Below are positions 43,874 to 53,484 of a stretch of DNA of 64,000 nucleotides, piece by piece. The stretch lies in NCBI GenBank assembly GCA_015060925.1, contig SUXM01000015.1, positions 1 through 64,000 on the forward strand. The letters are read 5' to 3'. The translations under genes were made by a program, and so were the position numbers. The DNA is from Parabacteroides distasonis (GTDB lineage Bacteria > Bacteroidota > Bacteroidia > Bacteroidales > Tannerellaceae). The notes beneath the pieces are model-generated. The model ran no database searches and was not told the origin of the DNA. It saw nothing but the letters and a program-made list of their open reading frames with translations. The stretch's first letter is position 1. The number at the start of each line of letters is the position of its first letter.

Positions 43874-45202
43874 TTACCAACGACGACGGCGGCGACGATG
43901 GCGCTGACGTTGTTTATACTCACGTATTCTTTTATAGACCAACCAGACAAACAACAGACCGAATACGGCAAAGATCAACAAGACGATTCCGGTATTCAGG
44001 TTATCTCCTTTGACGCGGCTCCACATCTCAAGCACCAATTCCGTACGGTCTCCAAAGTCACGAATCATCGCACAACGTTCCACGACTTTTCGATCCGGAT
44101 ACTGTACCGGGTCAATCTGGATACTGTCTGCTTCCGGACCAAAGAAATAGCTCAAATCTGAAAACTCTTCGATAGTTGTATCTATCTTCGCTTCTAATAT
44201 TTCAGGGGTAGCAATCGCACTTACGTAGCCAATGGCATCCATATTCCGCAAAGCGATATCCGGGCGACATAAATAATCGATGAAATAACTGGCTGCTTTC
44301 ACATTACGGGCATATTTCGGTATCGCCCATCCATCATACCATATATTACTTCCCTCTTGAGGGACATAATAGTCCAATTCCACGTCCACATCGGCTGCTT
44401 CCTCAATCGCCCATACGGCATCACCGCTCCAAGTAAAGTTCAACCAAGCCTTTCCTTTCGTCATCATCTCCTTCCCGAAATCGGCTTCCCAACCGGCAAT
44501 ATTGGGTTTCATCTTCTTCAAGAAATCCTCTGCCATCGCAATAGCTTCGGGTGAGTTGTCGTTCATCAACTGTTCGACAGTCACTGTGCCATCTGCCAAC
44601 TCTTTGGCATGCGCATAGATAATAGCCGTACCGTAAGCATCCCGATAACTATCCTTCATTAAGATCTTCCGTTCAAATGCAGGATCCCACAAACAGTTCC
44701 AACTTTCCACTGTTTCAGGCGAAACAAACTCCTTGTTATACAACAAACCGGCAGTACCCCACATATAAGGGACTACATAGTCAGTCGTCTTTCGTCCCGG
44801 CTGGCTCAGTTTGTTCAACTGTTCCTGTATATAAGGAGAGACATTTCCCAAATAATCCGGAGTATGACCAAAGTCACGACTGATCGGAATCAGCAAATCC
44901 TTCTTTAGCATTCGCTCAATGATGTACTCAGACGGACAGATAAGGTCAAAATCCTCATGCCCCCGTTCGATCTTCGTAAGCATGATTTCATTGATATCAA
45001 ACACTTGGTAGATAATCCGGATATCCTCACCGGTTTGTTCTTTATACCATTCAGGGAATTCAGCCAACACATCTTCATCAATATAGTCCGCCCAGTTGTA
45101 AACCTTCAAGATACGGCTACGCTCCTCATCCGATCGTCCGCAAGCAGACAACACCCCGACAAGGATAAACAAACCTAAAATATGTGTAAGTAATCTTTTC
45201 AT
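43874..45202 (-). CDS. potD: Spermidine/putrescine-binding lipoprotein with C-terminal anchor and Arg tail
   Basis: A 442-residue substrate-binding protein of the PotABCD importer. The signal peptide ends in GVLSAC, giving a lipidated Cys21. The polyamine-binding protein fold follows (KVYNWADYIDEDVL, YVVPYMWGTAGLLYN, KGKAWLNFTWSGD). Unlike E. coli PotD (348 residues), it carries a C-terminal hydrophobic helix at about 404-424 (TGIVLLIFAVFGLLFVWLVY) followed by a very basic tail ending RQRHRRRRRRW. It may be tethered at both ends. Seven bases follow potC. Confidence 0.92.
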   Translation of the reverse strand: MKRLLTHILGLFILVGVLSACGRSDEERSRILKVYNWADYIDEDVLAEFPEWYKEQTGEDIRIIYQVFDINEIMLTKIERGHEDFDLICPSEYIIERMLKKDLLIPISRDFGHTPDYLGNVSPYIQEQLNKLSQPGRKTTDYVVPYMWGTAGLLYNKEFVSPETVESWNCLWDPAFERKILMKDSYRDAYGTAIIYAHAKELADGTVTVEQLMNDNSPEAIAMAEDFLKKMKPNIAGWEADFGKEMMTKGKAWLNFTWSGDAVWAIEEAADVDVELDYYVPQEGSNIWYDGWAIPKYARNVKAASYFIDYLCRPDIALRNMDAIGYVSAIATPEILEAKIDTTIEEFSDLSYFFGPEADSIQIDPVQYPDRKVVERCAMIRDFGDRTELVLEMWSRVKGDNLNTGIVLLIFAVFGLLFVWLVYKRIREYKQRQRHRRRRRRW

Positions 45203-45208
45203 TCCTTT

Positions 45209-46000
45209 TTATTCACTTTTAGCCTTCTCAGCCCGTTTATTAATAACAATCAATAACACAAGTACCGTCACAAAGATGATGGTGGATAGCGGACGTAACT
45301 CCGGTGTCAAACCTCCCTTGCGCGCATCGGCGTAGATAAAGGTAGAAAGTGTTTCCAATCCTTCATTTCCGATTGTAAAAATAGTGACAGCAAAATCATC
45401 AATTGAAAGTGTAAATGCCAGGATAAAACCACTAATCATACCCGGACGGATTTCCGGAAAGATCACTTTACGTAATGCTTGGAAAGGGGTCGCCCCTAAA
45501 TCCAACGCCGCCTCATAGATGTTTGAGTTCATCTTTTTGAGTCGCGGCATCACGCTCAACACCACATAAGGGGTACAGAAAGCGATATGCGCCAAGACTA
45601 CGGTTGTGAATCCTTGCGAGATACCAAAACTGACAAACAGCAAAAACAAGGATACCCCTGTGATAATATCAGCATTCATCATAGGTATGGCATTCGTAAA
45701 GTTCATGATCTGGCGAGGACGAGAACGCAAATTAAAGATACCTATCGCAGCGATACTACCTAAAATAGTAGAGACGGTAGCTGCAATCATAGCAATAGCG
45801 AATGTGTTCCATAACGCACTTACCAAAGAACGTTGCAAACCACTCTCAAACAAAGAACTGTACAATTTGGTAGAGAACCCTGTCCAGTTACCCAACACCT
45901 TGGCCTCTGTGAATGAGAATATCATGATGATTAATATCGGGGCATACAACAATGCCAATAAGACCCAAAGGTAGGCCTTTGCTAAAAACTTCGTCATCAT
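45209..46000 (-). CDS. potC: Spermidine/putrescine ABC transporter permease
   Basis: A 263-residue inner-membrane permease with six helices. The EAA loop that contacts the ATPase reads EAALDLGATPFQALRKVIFPEIRPG, matching the PotC consensus. Its start overlaps the potB stop by four bases. It forms the channel together with PotB. Confidence 0.95.
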   Translation of the reverse strand: MMTKFLAKAYLWVLLALLYAPILIIMIFSFTEAKVLGNWTGFSTKLYSSLFESGLQRSLVSALWNTFAIAMIAATVSTILGSIAAIGIFNLRSRPRQIMNFTNAIPMMNADIITGVSLFLLFVSFGISQGFTTVVLAHIAFCTPYVVLSVMPRLKKMNSNIYEAALDLGATPFQALRKVIFPEIRPGMISGFILAFTLSIDDFAVTIFTIGNEGLETLSTFIYADARKGGLTPELRPLSTIIFVTVLVLLIVINKRAEKAKSE

Positions 46001-46797
46001 ATCACTCCTCCTCCTTCATTAGAAGCACTATCCTCTTCGTTCGTAAACAGAATGGTCACACCAATCAAGATCAACATGATCAAAGACAAGGCTGCTCCAT
46101 AATTCCACATTCCGTTATAGATATTTTCCTGGACGGTAGTCCCGAACAATTTGATGTTGTTCATCGTCAGCAACTCGGCAATAGCGAATGTGGAGACCGT
46201 AGGCATGAAGACCATCACGATACCGCTCATCACACCAGGCATAGACAACGGCAAGATCGTTTTCATAAAAACCTGAACCGGATTGGCACCCAAATCTTGT
46301 GCCGCCTCAATCAAGCTCTGATCCATCTTCTGCAACGTATTATAGATTGGATAAATCATAAAAGGCAAGAAGTTATAGATCATACCAAAGACCAAAGCCC
46401 CCTCTCCCAACGGAAGATTCAAGAAATCGAACAATGCAACCGTTGCCAATGTACGGATCAGAATATTGACCCACATCGGGAGGATAAACAATACGACCAT
46501 TGTCTCCGATGTATTGAATCGCTTATTACTTAATATGTAAGCAGCAGGATATCCCAAGACAAGGCAAGCCAATGTGGTGATGATTGCAATCCCGATTGAG
46601 TAGATAAACGTATTCATCGCCTCCGGATGCATCATGAATTTCCGGAAATTAGCCAATGTAAACGAGCCCTCTGCATCTGTAAAAGCATAAAGCACAATCA
46701 ATAACAAAGGCGTTACAACAAAGATGGCAAGAAACAGGGCGTAAGGAATTGTCCAGTTTCTACGCCGCATAAAAAAAGATGAGAATTTTTTTATCAC
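45997..46797 (-). CDS. potB: Spermidine/putrescine ABC transporter permease
   Basis: A 266-residue permease with six helices and the EAA loop EAAQDLGANPVQVFMKTILPLSMPG. It begins MIKKFSSFFMRRRNW, with a basic cytosolic end. It lies 11 bp after potA and overlaps potC by four bases. It pairs with PotC in the importer. Confidence 0.95.
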   Translation of the reverse strand: MIKKFSSFFMRRRNWTIPYALFLAIFVVTPLLLIVLYAFTDAEGSFTLANFRKFMMHPEAMNTFIYSIGIAIITTLACLVLGYPAAYILSNKRFNTSETMVVLFILPMWVNILIRTLATVALFDFLNLPLGEGALVFGMIYNFLPFMIYPIYNTLQKMDQSLIEAAQDLGANPVQVFMKTILPLSMPGVMSGIVMVFMPTVSTFAIAELLTMNNIKLFGTTVQENIYNGMWNYGAALSLIMLILIGVTILFTNEEDSASNEGGGVI

Positions 46798-46808
46798 TTC
46801 CTTTCCAC

Positions 46809-48194
46809 TTAATTAGATTGAACAACTCGTATATTTTCCGGTGCGATTGTGATACCTACCCGGTCACCATCATCCCAAACATCATTCGTATCCACAAAAA
46901 TATCTTCATCCCAATCAGTGAACACGGTCAGATGGTAATGGTTCCCTTTGTACAAAATGAATTTGACCTCACCAGTCAACCGGCCATCCTCTTCATTGTC
47001 TTCCAAAATCACATGATTGAAATCAACCTCCACCTTTACCGGTGAGTTAGGTTCGATACCTGCAACCTCCGCACACTCAAACGTGCTTCCCAAAAATTCC
47101 ACATGAGTAGCATCAATCAACTTGCCTTCAAAGGTATTACAGATACGTTCCTTCTTCATGACATGGATATCAAAAGGTTTCACCAACAGTCCCACCTCTT
47201 GTCCTACATCAAAACAGTGGTAATCTTGAACCATGAACTCATAGCCTTCCGGAGTCTGAACCATCATCTCATAATGTACCCCTTTAAAGATGGAAGAGGT
47301 CACCGTTCCGGTCAACATCGCTGCATCGGAAGGTTCAAAAATATAAATATCTTCCGGACGGATGACCACATCGACAGGAGCTTGCTCGCCAAACCCTTCA
47401 TCGACACACTCAAATTCATGTCCGGCAAAAGCGACCAACTTATCTTTGATCATCGTTCCATTCAAGATATTACTTTCTCCAATAAAGTCAGCGACAAACG
47501 AGTTGATAGGTTCATTATATATATCAATAGGAGTTCCTATCTGCTGAATCTTACCCTCACTCATGACCACGATGGTATCACTTAACGTCAGAGCTTCCTC
47601 CTGGTCATGGGTCACATAGATAAAGGTGATACCCAATGTTTTATGCATTTCTTTCAACTCCATCTGCATATCTTTCCTCATCTTGAGGTCAAGAGCTGCC
47701 AATGGTTCATCCAAAAGAAGCACTTCCGGTTCGTTTACAATAGCACGTGCGATAGCCACACGTTGTTGTTGACCTCCCGATAACGAATCAACATCACGAT
47801 ATTCGTAATCAGTCATCCCAACCATCTTCAATGCCTGTTTGACCTTCTTCTCAATCACAGGCTCCGGCAGTTTCTTCAATTTCAAACCAAATGCGATATT
47901 ATTAAACACATTCAGGTGAGGGAATAAGGCATACTTCTGAAAAACAGTATTGACCGGGCGTTTATGAGGAGGTGTTTGGGTTATTTCCTCTCCCGCTATT
48001 GTAATAACTCCCTCTGTTGCGGTCTGAAATCCTGCGATCAGACGTAACAGTGTCGTCTTTCCACAACCTGACGGTCCTAAAATAGTTACAAACTCGCCCT
48101 TGCGGACAGACAAATTCACATCATCCAATACGACCTTGTCTCCAAATGACTTAGAAACATGCTTCACACCAATGATGCAATCAGACTTTTGCAT
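46809..48194 (-). CDS. potA: Spermidine/putrescine ABC transporter ATP-binding subunit
   Basis: A 461-residue ATPase that drives polyamine uptake. Motifs are GPSGCGKTT (Walker A), [14 protein letters not shown] (signature), [12 protein letters not shown] (Walker B) and THDQEEAL (switch His). After the ATPase domain (about 235 residues), a regulatory part with what looks like two consecutive TOBE-like barrels follows (about 255-340 and 350-461). The protein is therefore about 80 residues longer than E. coli PotA. The start is ATG at 48194; a TTG nine bases upstream is rejected. Confidence 0.95.
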   Translation of the reverse strand: MQKSDCIIGVKHVSKSFGDKVVLDDVNLSVRKGEFVTILGPSGCGKTTLLRLIAGFQTATEGVITIAGEEITQTPPHKRPVNTVFQKYALFPHLNVFNNIAFGLKLKKLPEPVIEKKVKQALKMVGMTDYEYRDVDSLSGGQQQRVAIARAIVNEPEVLLLDEPLAALDLKMRKDMQMELKEMHKTLGITFIYVTHDQEEALTLSDTIVVMSEGKIQQIGTPIDIYNEPINSFVADFIGESNILNGTMIKDKLVAFAGHEFECVDEGFGEQAPVDVVIRPEDIYIFEPSDAAMLTGTVTSSIFKGVHYEMMVQTPEGYEFMVQDYHCFDVGQEVGLLVKPFDIHVMKKERICNTFEGKLIDATHVEFLGSTFECAEVAGIEPNSPVKVEVDFNHVILEDNEEDGRLTGEVKFILYKGNHYHLTVFTDWDEDIFVDTNDVWDDGDRVGITIAPENIRVVQSN

Positions 48195-48363
48195 AGACAA
48201 CAATCTCTAAATTCAATACTAATTAAACATACATCTGCTTTTTCTCGTTCAAAGCGGGACAAAGGTATATAATTAATTAAATAATGAAAATTAAAATGAC
48301 ATTTTGATTTTATCTTTTTCCAATAAAATCAACAGTTAGCACTCAATCGAGCCAAACTTTCTC

Positions 48364-48371
48364 TATATTTG
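48364..48371 (+). promoter_or_regulatory. -7 box of the glycerate kinase gene
   Basis: TATATTTG matches the Bacteroidetes consensus and lies 22 bp before the ATG at 48393. It covers the alternative TTG start at 48369, which is therefore rejected. The 48204-48363 gap is AT-rich and otherwise shows only the potA upstream region. Confidence 0.55.
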
Positions 48372-48392
48372 GAGATTATAAACATAAACAGA

Positions 48393-49547
48393 ATGAAAAA
48401 AATCGTCATAGCCATTGATTCATTCAAAGGATGCCTGACCTCTTCCGAAGCGGTTCAAGCAGCCTCTGAAGGCATTTTACAGGTACAACCATCATGCAAA
48501 GTCATCTCAATTCCTATTTCAGATGGAGGTGAGGGGCTTTTAGAGACACTACCCCCTCTATTAAAGGTTCAAAAAAGAGTCATATCCGTACATGGACCTT
48601 TGATGGAACCTATACAAGGAGAATATGGTATCTCTTGTGACGGGAAAACTGCCTTAATCGAAATGGCTAATGTCAGTGGTTTACCTTTGGTACCTATAGA
48701 AAAAAGAAATCCAATGCAAACCACAACTTATGGGCTCGGAGAACTAATCGTTGATGCCCTCGAACAGGGTTGCAGGCAATTCATCATCGGTATAGGGGGC
48801 AGTGCGACAAACGATGCCGGATTAGGGATGTTACAGGCTTTGGGATTCCGCTTCTTGGACAAAAAAGGAGATCTTTTAGGAAGAGGAGGACAAATCCTCC
48901 CTCATGTCGCCTTTATAGATCGTACCAATATACATCGGGCATTATCTACCTCTCATTTCACCATTGCCTGTGACGTACAGAATCCCTTCTGCGGTCCAAA
49001 CGGGGCAGCCTATGTCTTTGCACCCCAAAAGGGGGCTACGCCGGAGATGGTGGAAAAGTTGGACAAAGGGATGCAAACATTATCCCATGTGATCTTTTCT
49101 GAAACAGGGATAGACATAACGGATTATCCCGGAGCCGGAGCCGCCGGTGGCTTGGGAGGAGCATTCCTCGCCTTTTTGAATGCTGAACTAAAATCGGGTA
49201 TCCAATTGGTTTTAGAAACGGTTCATTTTGACGAACAGATCAAAGGAGCAGATTTCATCCTCACCGGAGAGGGGAAGGTAGATCGACAAACGACCATGGG
49301 GAAAGTGGCTTCCGGGATTTTGCAGGCTGCCCGCAGACAGCAGATACCGGTGATGGTCATTGCCGGAAGCGTGGAGGATGTAGAGATATTGAACAAAGCG
49401 GGATTCCAAGGTGTATTTTCCATAGCACCGGGTCCCATATCTTTAGAGGAGGCTATGAAGCCGGTTTTCGCCCAAAAGAATATACGCCGGACAGCAAGCC
49501 AAATCGCATCGGTATTCCTTTCTGTCAAAAACTTACATCCGACGTAA
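48393..49547 (+). CDS. glxK: Glycerate 2-kinase
   Basis: A 384-residue class II-type glycerate kinase that phosphorylates D-glycerate. It begins MKKIVIAIDSFKGCLTSSEA, contains GIGGSATNDAGLGMLQALGF and GAGAAGGLGGA, and has DFILTGEGKVDRQT near residue 290. The C-terminus LHPT and its stop codon are supplied by a palindromic repeat, so the native end may have differed. It is encoded alone between divergent and convergent neighbours. Confidence 0.93.
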   Translation: MKKIVIAIDSFKGCLTSSEAVQAASEGILQVQPSCKVISIPISDGGEGLLETLPPLLKVQKRVISVHGPLMEPIQGEYGISCDGKTALIEMANVSGLPLVPIEKRNPMQTTTYGLGELIVDALEQGCRQFIIGIGGSATNDAGLGMLQALGFRFLDKKGDLLGRGGQILPHVAFIDRTNIHRALSTSHFTIACDVQNPFCGPNGAAYVFAPQKGATPEMVEKLDKGMQTLSHVIFSETGIDITDYPGAGAAGGLGGAFLAFLNAELKSGIQLVLETVHFDEQIKGADFILTGEGKVDRQTTMGKVASGILQAARRQQIPVMVIAGSVEDVEILNKAGFQGVFSIAPGPISLEEAMKPVFAQKNIRRTASQIASVFLSVKNLHPT

Positions 49548-49595
49548 TTGCAAATTAGGTCGGACGTAAAAGAAAATACATCCGACCTAATCTCC
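49532..49595 (+). repeat. Three-armed palindromic repeat, copy D, forming the end of the glycerate kinase gene
   Basis: Arm 1 TTACATCCGACGTAA (49533-49547), arm 2 TTAGGTCGGACGTAA (49555-49569) and arm 3 TACATCCGACCTAATC (49577-49592) follow in the usual order with 7-nt spacers. Arm 1 encodes the last four residues and the stop codon of glycerate kinase. The same unit reads into the terminus region of the convergent GT2 gene, whose stop is at 49596. Confidence 0.82.
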
Positions 49596-50534
49596 TTATG
49601 TTTCAAAGTTCTTTTTCTCTTCTATGATATATTCCGGCCGCTCCTTCACCTCGTCAAAAAGGATACCGATATATTGCCCCAACACGCCCACCGTCAACAG
49701 TTGTACACCACCAAAGAAGATGATAGAGGTCATGATGGAGGTCCATCCTATCTCTGCATGGCTAAACCCATAAATCTTGCCCAATGTAAACCATATCGCC
49801 AGCACTATACCGACAAAGACAGCCAAAAAGCCCAGACTTGTTGCCAAATAGAGCGGTTTTTTCGAGAAATAGAGCATTGCTGTAGAGGCAAACTTCCACA
49901 TCTTGCTCAGCGGATATTTAGTCTCCCCGGCAATACGTGATTCCCGCTCGTAATAAAAAGGAACCTGCTTAAAGCCGACCCAACTGATTAACCCTCGGAT
50001 ATATTTTCCCCGCTCTTTAAACCGGTTGAATTGTTCAATCACCTTACGGTTAATCAAACGAAAATCCCCCGTATCTACCGGGAAATCGACATCACTCATG
50101 TAGTTCAATGTCCGATAAAACATCTTGGCCGTCCATTTTTTGAACAGGCTCTCCCCTTCACGTGACCTACGCACGCAATAAACCACATCAGCCTGCTCTT
50201 TTTCCTGCAACGCCACAATTTCCGGAATCAGTTCGGGAGGATCCTGCATGTCTGCATCCAAAATAACAGCCAGGTCTGCATCACAATGATTGATACCAGC
50301 CGTCACAGCTGGCTGATGCCCGAAATTCCGGGAGAAATGAATCACCTTCACATTCGGATTAGAGGCAGCTATCTCATCCAACAAGAGATGTGTCCGATCC
50401 TGACTTCCATCGTTTACATAAATAATTTCTGCCGGTATAGGGAGCTTGTCCAAAACCTCCCTCGTCCGCCTATATGATTCCGCAATGACCAATTCCTCAT
50501 TATAGCAAGGAACAATAACTGCCAGTTTTTTCAT
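49596..50534 (-). CDS. Membrane-anchored GT2 glycosyltransferase (GtrB/DPM-like)
   Basis: A 312-residue enzyme that transfers a sugar to a lipid carrier, typically undecaprenyl phosphate. The GT-A core starts KLAVIVPCYNEELVI and has the metal motif DADMQDPPELI and the QxxRW-like region around KERGKYIRGL. Two C-terminal helices (about 228-255 and 265-290) anchor it to the membrane. It lies six bases after the GtrA-like gene, and the pair recalls flippase plus transferase systems that decorate O-antigen or cell-wall glycans. Confidence 0.92.
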   Translation of the reverse strand: MKKLAVIVPCYNEELVIAESYRRTREVLDKLPIPAEIIYVNDGSQDRTHLLLDEIAASNPNVKVIHFSRNFGHQPAVTAGINHCDADLAVILDADMQDPPELIPEIVALQEKEQADVVYCVRRSREGESLFKKWTAKMFYRTLNYMSDVDFPVDTGDFRLINRKVIEQFNRFKERGKYIRGLISWVGFKQVPFYYERESRIAGETKYPLSKMWKFASTAMLYFSKKPLYLATSLGFLAVFVGIVLAIWFTLGKIYGFSHAEIGWTSIMTSIIFFGGVQLLTVGVLGQYIGILFDEVKERPEYIIEEKKNFET

Positions 50535-50540
50535 TTATAC

Positions 50541-50924
50541 TTAAGCCTTAAAGGTATAAAATTTATTCATTACAAAATTGATCGCCGTATAGAATACCAT
50601 TGCAATCAACTGATTGTAATAGGGATCTATTGGCAGGAATGGATTCAAGACAAACACCAACAACCCCAATTGCATCAGATAACAGACCGCAAAAACAAAA
50701 CCGAAACGGATGGCGCTCCCCATCCATTTCTCCGCACTCTTGAATGTCCACTTTTTGTTCCAAATAAAACTGTTCAACACTCCGGCCAAGTAACCTACTA
50801 CGTTAGACAGCACATCCGAACATCCCAACAGTTTCATCATGATCCAGATAACGGCTGCCGTTATCAGCGTATTGAGAATTCCTACCACACCATACTTAAT
50901 GGCCTGTTTGATCGTTTTTTTCAT
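50541..50924 (-). CDS. GtrA-family membrane protein
   Basis: A 127-residue protein with four helices of the GtrA type (YGVVGILNTLITAAVIWIMM at the start and FYTAINFVMNKFYTFK at the end). GtrA proteins are thought to flip lipid-linked sugars made by a GtrB-type transferase, here encoded next. Its 5' end overlaps the upstream hypothetical gene by 29 bases; no internal start removes the overlap without cutting the first helix. Confidence 0.88.
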   Translation of the reverse strand: MKKTIKQAIKYGVVGILNTLITAAVIWIMMKLLGCSDVLSNVVGYLAGVLNSFIWNKKWTFKSAEKWMGSAIRFGFVFAVCYLMQLGLLVFVLNPFLPIDPYYNQLIAMVFYTAINFVMNKFYTFKA

Positions 50925-51645
50925 GCTTTTTTAAAATATCCTGTATCTCTTCCTCCGATAATTCCTTCACGTTTGTAACCGTATAGACAGACGAAATAAA
51001 ATCTCCATACTGGTTACATTCACGAATCACATGATCTAAATTTTTCTTGATATCATCCCGTACCGGAACAAGGAACAATAACTCGATATACTTTTCCTCT
51101 ATAGTCAACCGTTCTATATCACAATTCAAGTTCGATAGCAAATAGGGTAATTCCTTTTCAATAATACCACGCTGGTAATCTTTGAAAGGGAGCAGTTTGT
51201 TTGCTACCATCAACGCATAAAAACGCAACTTCTCTCCCTTTCCTCCCAAACCGGTCGAAATAAAAATCTGCTTCTCGTCCGACAGGTCAGCCTCCAATGC
51301 TATCCGGGCTTCCATCAATGCCAAATGAGCCCACTCCATCACCTCAGGTGCAGGAGCTTGAGCATATGCTTCCAGCATACGGTAGGCCTTTATCTCGTTA
51401 GAGGTTGCCAATATGGATAAAACATGTTTCTTTTGCCCAGCATCCATTTCCGGATCAGACAAAACATCTTGTATCACCTCATAGTTAAGTTTGTTTTTAT
51501 CCGGATCCTTCCTTATTCGTTCGGAATATCTGAAATATTCCATTTGTAACTTTACCGGTACACGTTGTTCCAATATATAGAAACGCCCATTTGTATTAAT
51601 AAAGGTATCCTGAAACTTCTTTAAAGCATTGTAATCTTCTTTCAT
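50896..51645 (-). CDS. Conserved cytosolic protein, function unknown
   Basis: A 249-residue mainly helical protein with no signal peptide or membrane segment. The alpha-helical stretches (AGQKKHVLSILATSNEIKAYRMLEAYA, EVMEWAHLALMEARIALEAD) have the spacing of HEAT-like repeats, and a GLGGKGEKLRFYALM segment near residue 135 is notable. I do not recognise the family. It leads a three-gene run with GtrA- and GT2-type genes and overlaps the former by 29 bases. Confidence 0.75.
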   Translation of the reverse strand: MKEDYNALKKFQDTFINTNGRFYILEQRVPVKLQMEYFRYSERIRKDPDKNKLNYEVIQDVLSDPEMDAGQKKHVLSILATSNEIKAYRMLEAYAQAPAPEVMEWAHLALMEARIALEADLSDEKQIFISTGLGGKGEKLRFYALMVANKLLPFKDYQRGIIEKELPYLLSNLNCDIERLTIEEKYIELLFLVPVRDDIKKNLDHVIRECNQYGDFISSVYTVTNVKELSEEEIQDILKKHEKNDQTGH

Positions 51646-51740
51646 AACTTACATTTTAGCTTTGTCTATATTCAATAAACAAGAAACCAAGACAAATGTA
51701 AGGTTTTTTCCTATATATTACTTTTCTTTTTTATTTATTT

Positions 51741-51773
51741 TTTTGGATAAGATAAACCCAAAAGCTATCTTTG
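51741..51773 (+). promoter_or_regulatory. Promoter of the 51820-53358 gene
   Basis: TTTTG at 51741-51745 and TATCTTTG at 51766-51773 are spaced by 20 bp, matching both boxes of the Bacteroidetes consensus. Transcription would begin near 51780, 40 bp before the start codon. Confidence 0.7.
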
Positions 51774-51819
51774 CAAGAATCACATCCAAAACGGAGCTCA
51801 TATTCAAATCTGTAGTATC

Positions 51820-53358
51820 ATGAAACAGGCCACTAAAATAGATCAAATCATCTTATTGATCCAATCACTTTCCAAAGCTGAAAAAAGATATATCAGACTC
51901 TATACGAACCTCCAAAGCGGAGATAAAAATTACATGCTCATTTACAATTATGCCAGCGAAGGTTTATCAGCCGAACAGATTTATGCCAAGTTTAGCGAGG
52001 AGGTAAACGAGAAGAGTTTTGAAATGGCAGCCAAACATCTTTACCAGGTTCTGTTAGATTGTTTGGTCCAACTTCGGGACAAACAGGATATCCAAACCTC
52101 CATATTCAACTATATCACCAAATCAAACATCTTGTTTGAACGTGAATTGTATGACAATGCCTTTTCGGAATTAGAAAAGGCTCGCAAATTAGCAAGCATG
52201 TATGAAAAAGACCTTCTACTTTTATTGATAGGCCGAACCGAACTTAAATACATGAGAACAATCCATTTCAACGGTATCAATGAGAAGATATTGGTTAATA
52301 AACAGATGCAGATCAATGACACCATGAAATACACCCGTAATATCAACCAACATCTACAACTATATGATATATTAAAGCATCGGATTGCCTACAGAGGGTA
52401 TGCCCGTTCCAATAAACAAAAAGAGGATTTGAATGATTTGGTTTTAAGCGAACTGAACCTAATAGCCAACCATTCGTATAAAGGTTTTGAAGCACGCAAG
52501 CTGCATCTCCTTTTCCAAGCAACCTATTACTTGAATGCCGGGAACTATAAATCCGCCATCCGCTTCTACAAAGAGCTGATCGCACTGTTTGAAGCCAATC
52601 GGCATTTAATTTTGAATCCTCCAATCTATTACCTTAGTGCCATCGAAGGGGCTTTGGACAGCTTGCACATTACCGGTTTATATCAAGAGATGCCTTTCTT
52701 CATCTCCAAATTGAAAGACATAAGTAACGGGAACTATCCTACCGAATTCGTTGTGGAGGTACAAGCCCATATCCATCTTTATGAACTATCCGGGATCCTC
52801 AATACCGGTAAGTTTGACAAAGCAGAGCTTTATGCTACGGAATACAATGATTTCCTATCCAAAAAAGCGACCATTGCCGGGCCTGAGACACAGGTCAAGT
52901 TGTATCTTCAAGCAGCTATCCTGCACCTCTGTTTAGGAAACATATCCAAAGCACGCAAAAGCATGAAAAAGATTTTGGAATCAGGAAAATCTTTCCACAC
53001 ACTACCCTCCTACAAAACTGCCCGATTGATAAACTTAGTCATACAGGCAGAGTCCGGCAATTATGATTTTTTCCTCAATGAAATTAATTCCATCAAAAGA
53101 ATGATCCGGTATGAAAAGCAAATCTATATCACCGAGAAGCTGCTATTCCGCTTTTTGATGGCATATCCGCTTCCTGTTTTCAAAAAAGACAAGGAAAAAC
53201 TTTGGTCGCAATACCAAAAAGAGGTCTCTTTGATCAGACAAGACAAATATGAAAAACAACTGCTTAAGACGTTTGATTTCGTTGCTTGGATTGAAAGCAG
53301 ACTGACCTCTTCCGGTTTCCAAGAAATATTGAGGCGTATCCAAAAAGAGAGCGAATAA
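51820..53358 (+). CDS. Large helical TPR-like protein, function unknown
   Basis: A 512-residue cytosolic protein made almost wholly of amphipathic helices in TPR-like pairs (for example LFQATYYLNAGNYKSAIRF and QAAILHLCLGNISKARKSM). It opens with KIDQIILLIQSLSKAEKRYIRLY, a basic helical segment. No catalytic motif or membrane helix is visible. The promoter is well formed and the codon usage looks native, so it is a real gene, probably a scaffold. It stands between the GT2/GtrA operon (divergent) and the galactose genes. Confidence 0.8.
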   Translation: MKQATKIDQIILLIQSLSKAEKRYIRLYTNLQSGDKNYMLIYNYASEGLSAEQIYAKFSEEVNEKSFEMAAKHLYQVLLDCLVQLRDKQDIQTSIFNYITKSNILFERELYDNAFSELEKARKLASMYEKDLLLLLIGRTELKYMRTIHFNGINEKILVNKQMQINDTMKYTRNINQHLQLYDILKHRIAYRGYARSNKQKEDLNDLVLSELNLIANHSYKGFEARKLHLLFQATYYLNAGNYKSAIRFYKELIALFEANRHLILNPPIYYLSAIEGALDSLHITGLYQEMPFFISKLKDISNGNYPTEFVVEVQAHIHLYELSGILNTGKFDKAELYATEYNDFLSKKATIAGPETQVKLYLQAAILHLCLGNISKARKSMKKILESGKSFHTLPSYKTARLINLVIQAESGNYDFFLNEINSIKRMIRYEKQIYITEKLLFRFLMAYPLPVFKKDKEKLWSQYQKEVSLIRQDKYEKQLLKTFDFVAWIESRLTSSGFQEILRRIQKESE

Positions 53359-53449
53359 AGGGAGGTTATTATTGACCTTTTTTCAAGCGCCTAAAAGAAA
53401 CTATGCTATAAAACATGTTTAACTAATGTTTGAATACTAAATAAGAGAG

Positions 53450-53457
53450 TAATTTTA
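53450..53457 (+). promoter_or_regulatory. Possible -7 box of the galactose operon
   Basis: TAATTTTA is close to the consensus (A in place of the last G), with TTTG at 53429-53432, 17 bp upstream, about 27 bp before the galM start. Spacing is slightly short. Confidence 0.4.
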
Positions 53458-53484
53458 CACACAATTTTAGAAATTATATTTTAC

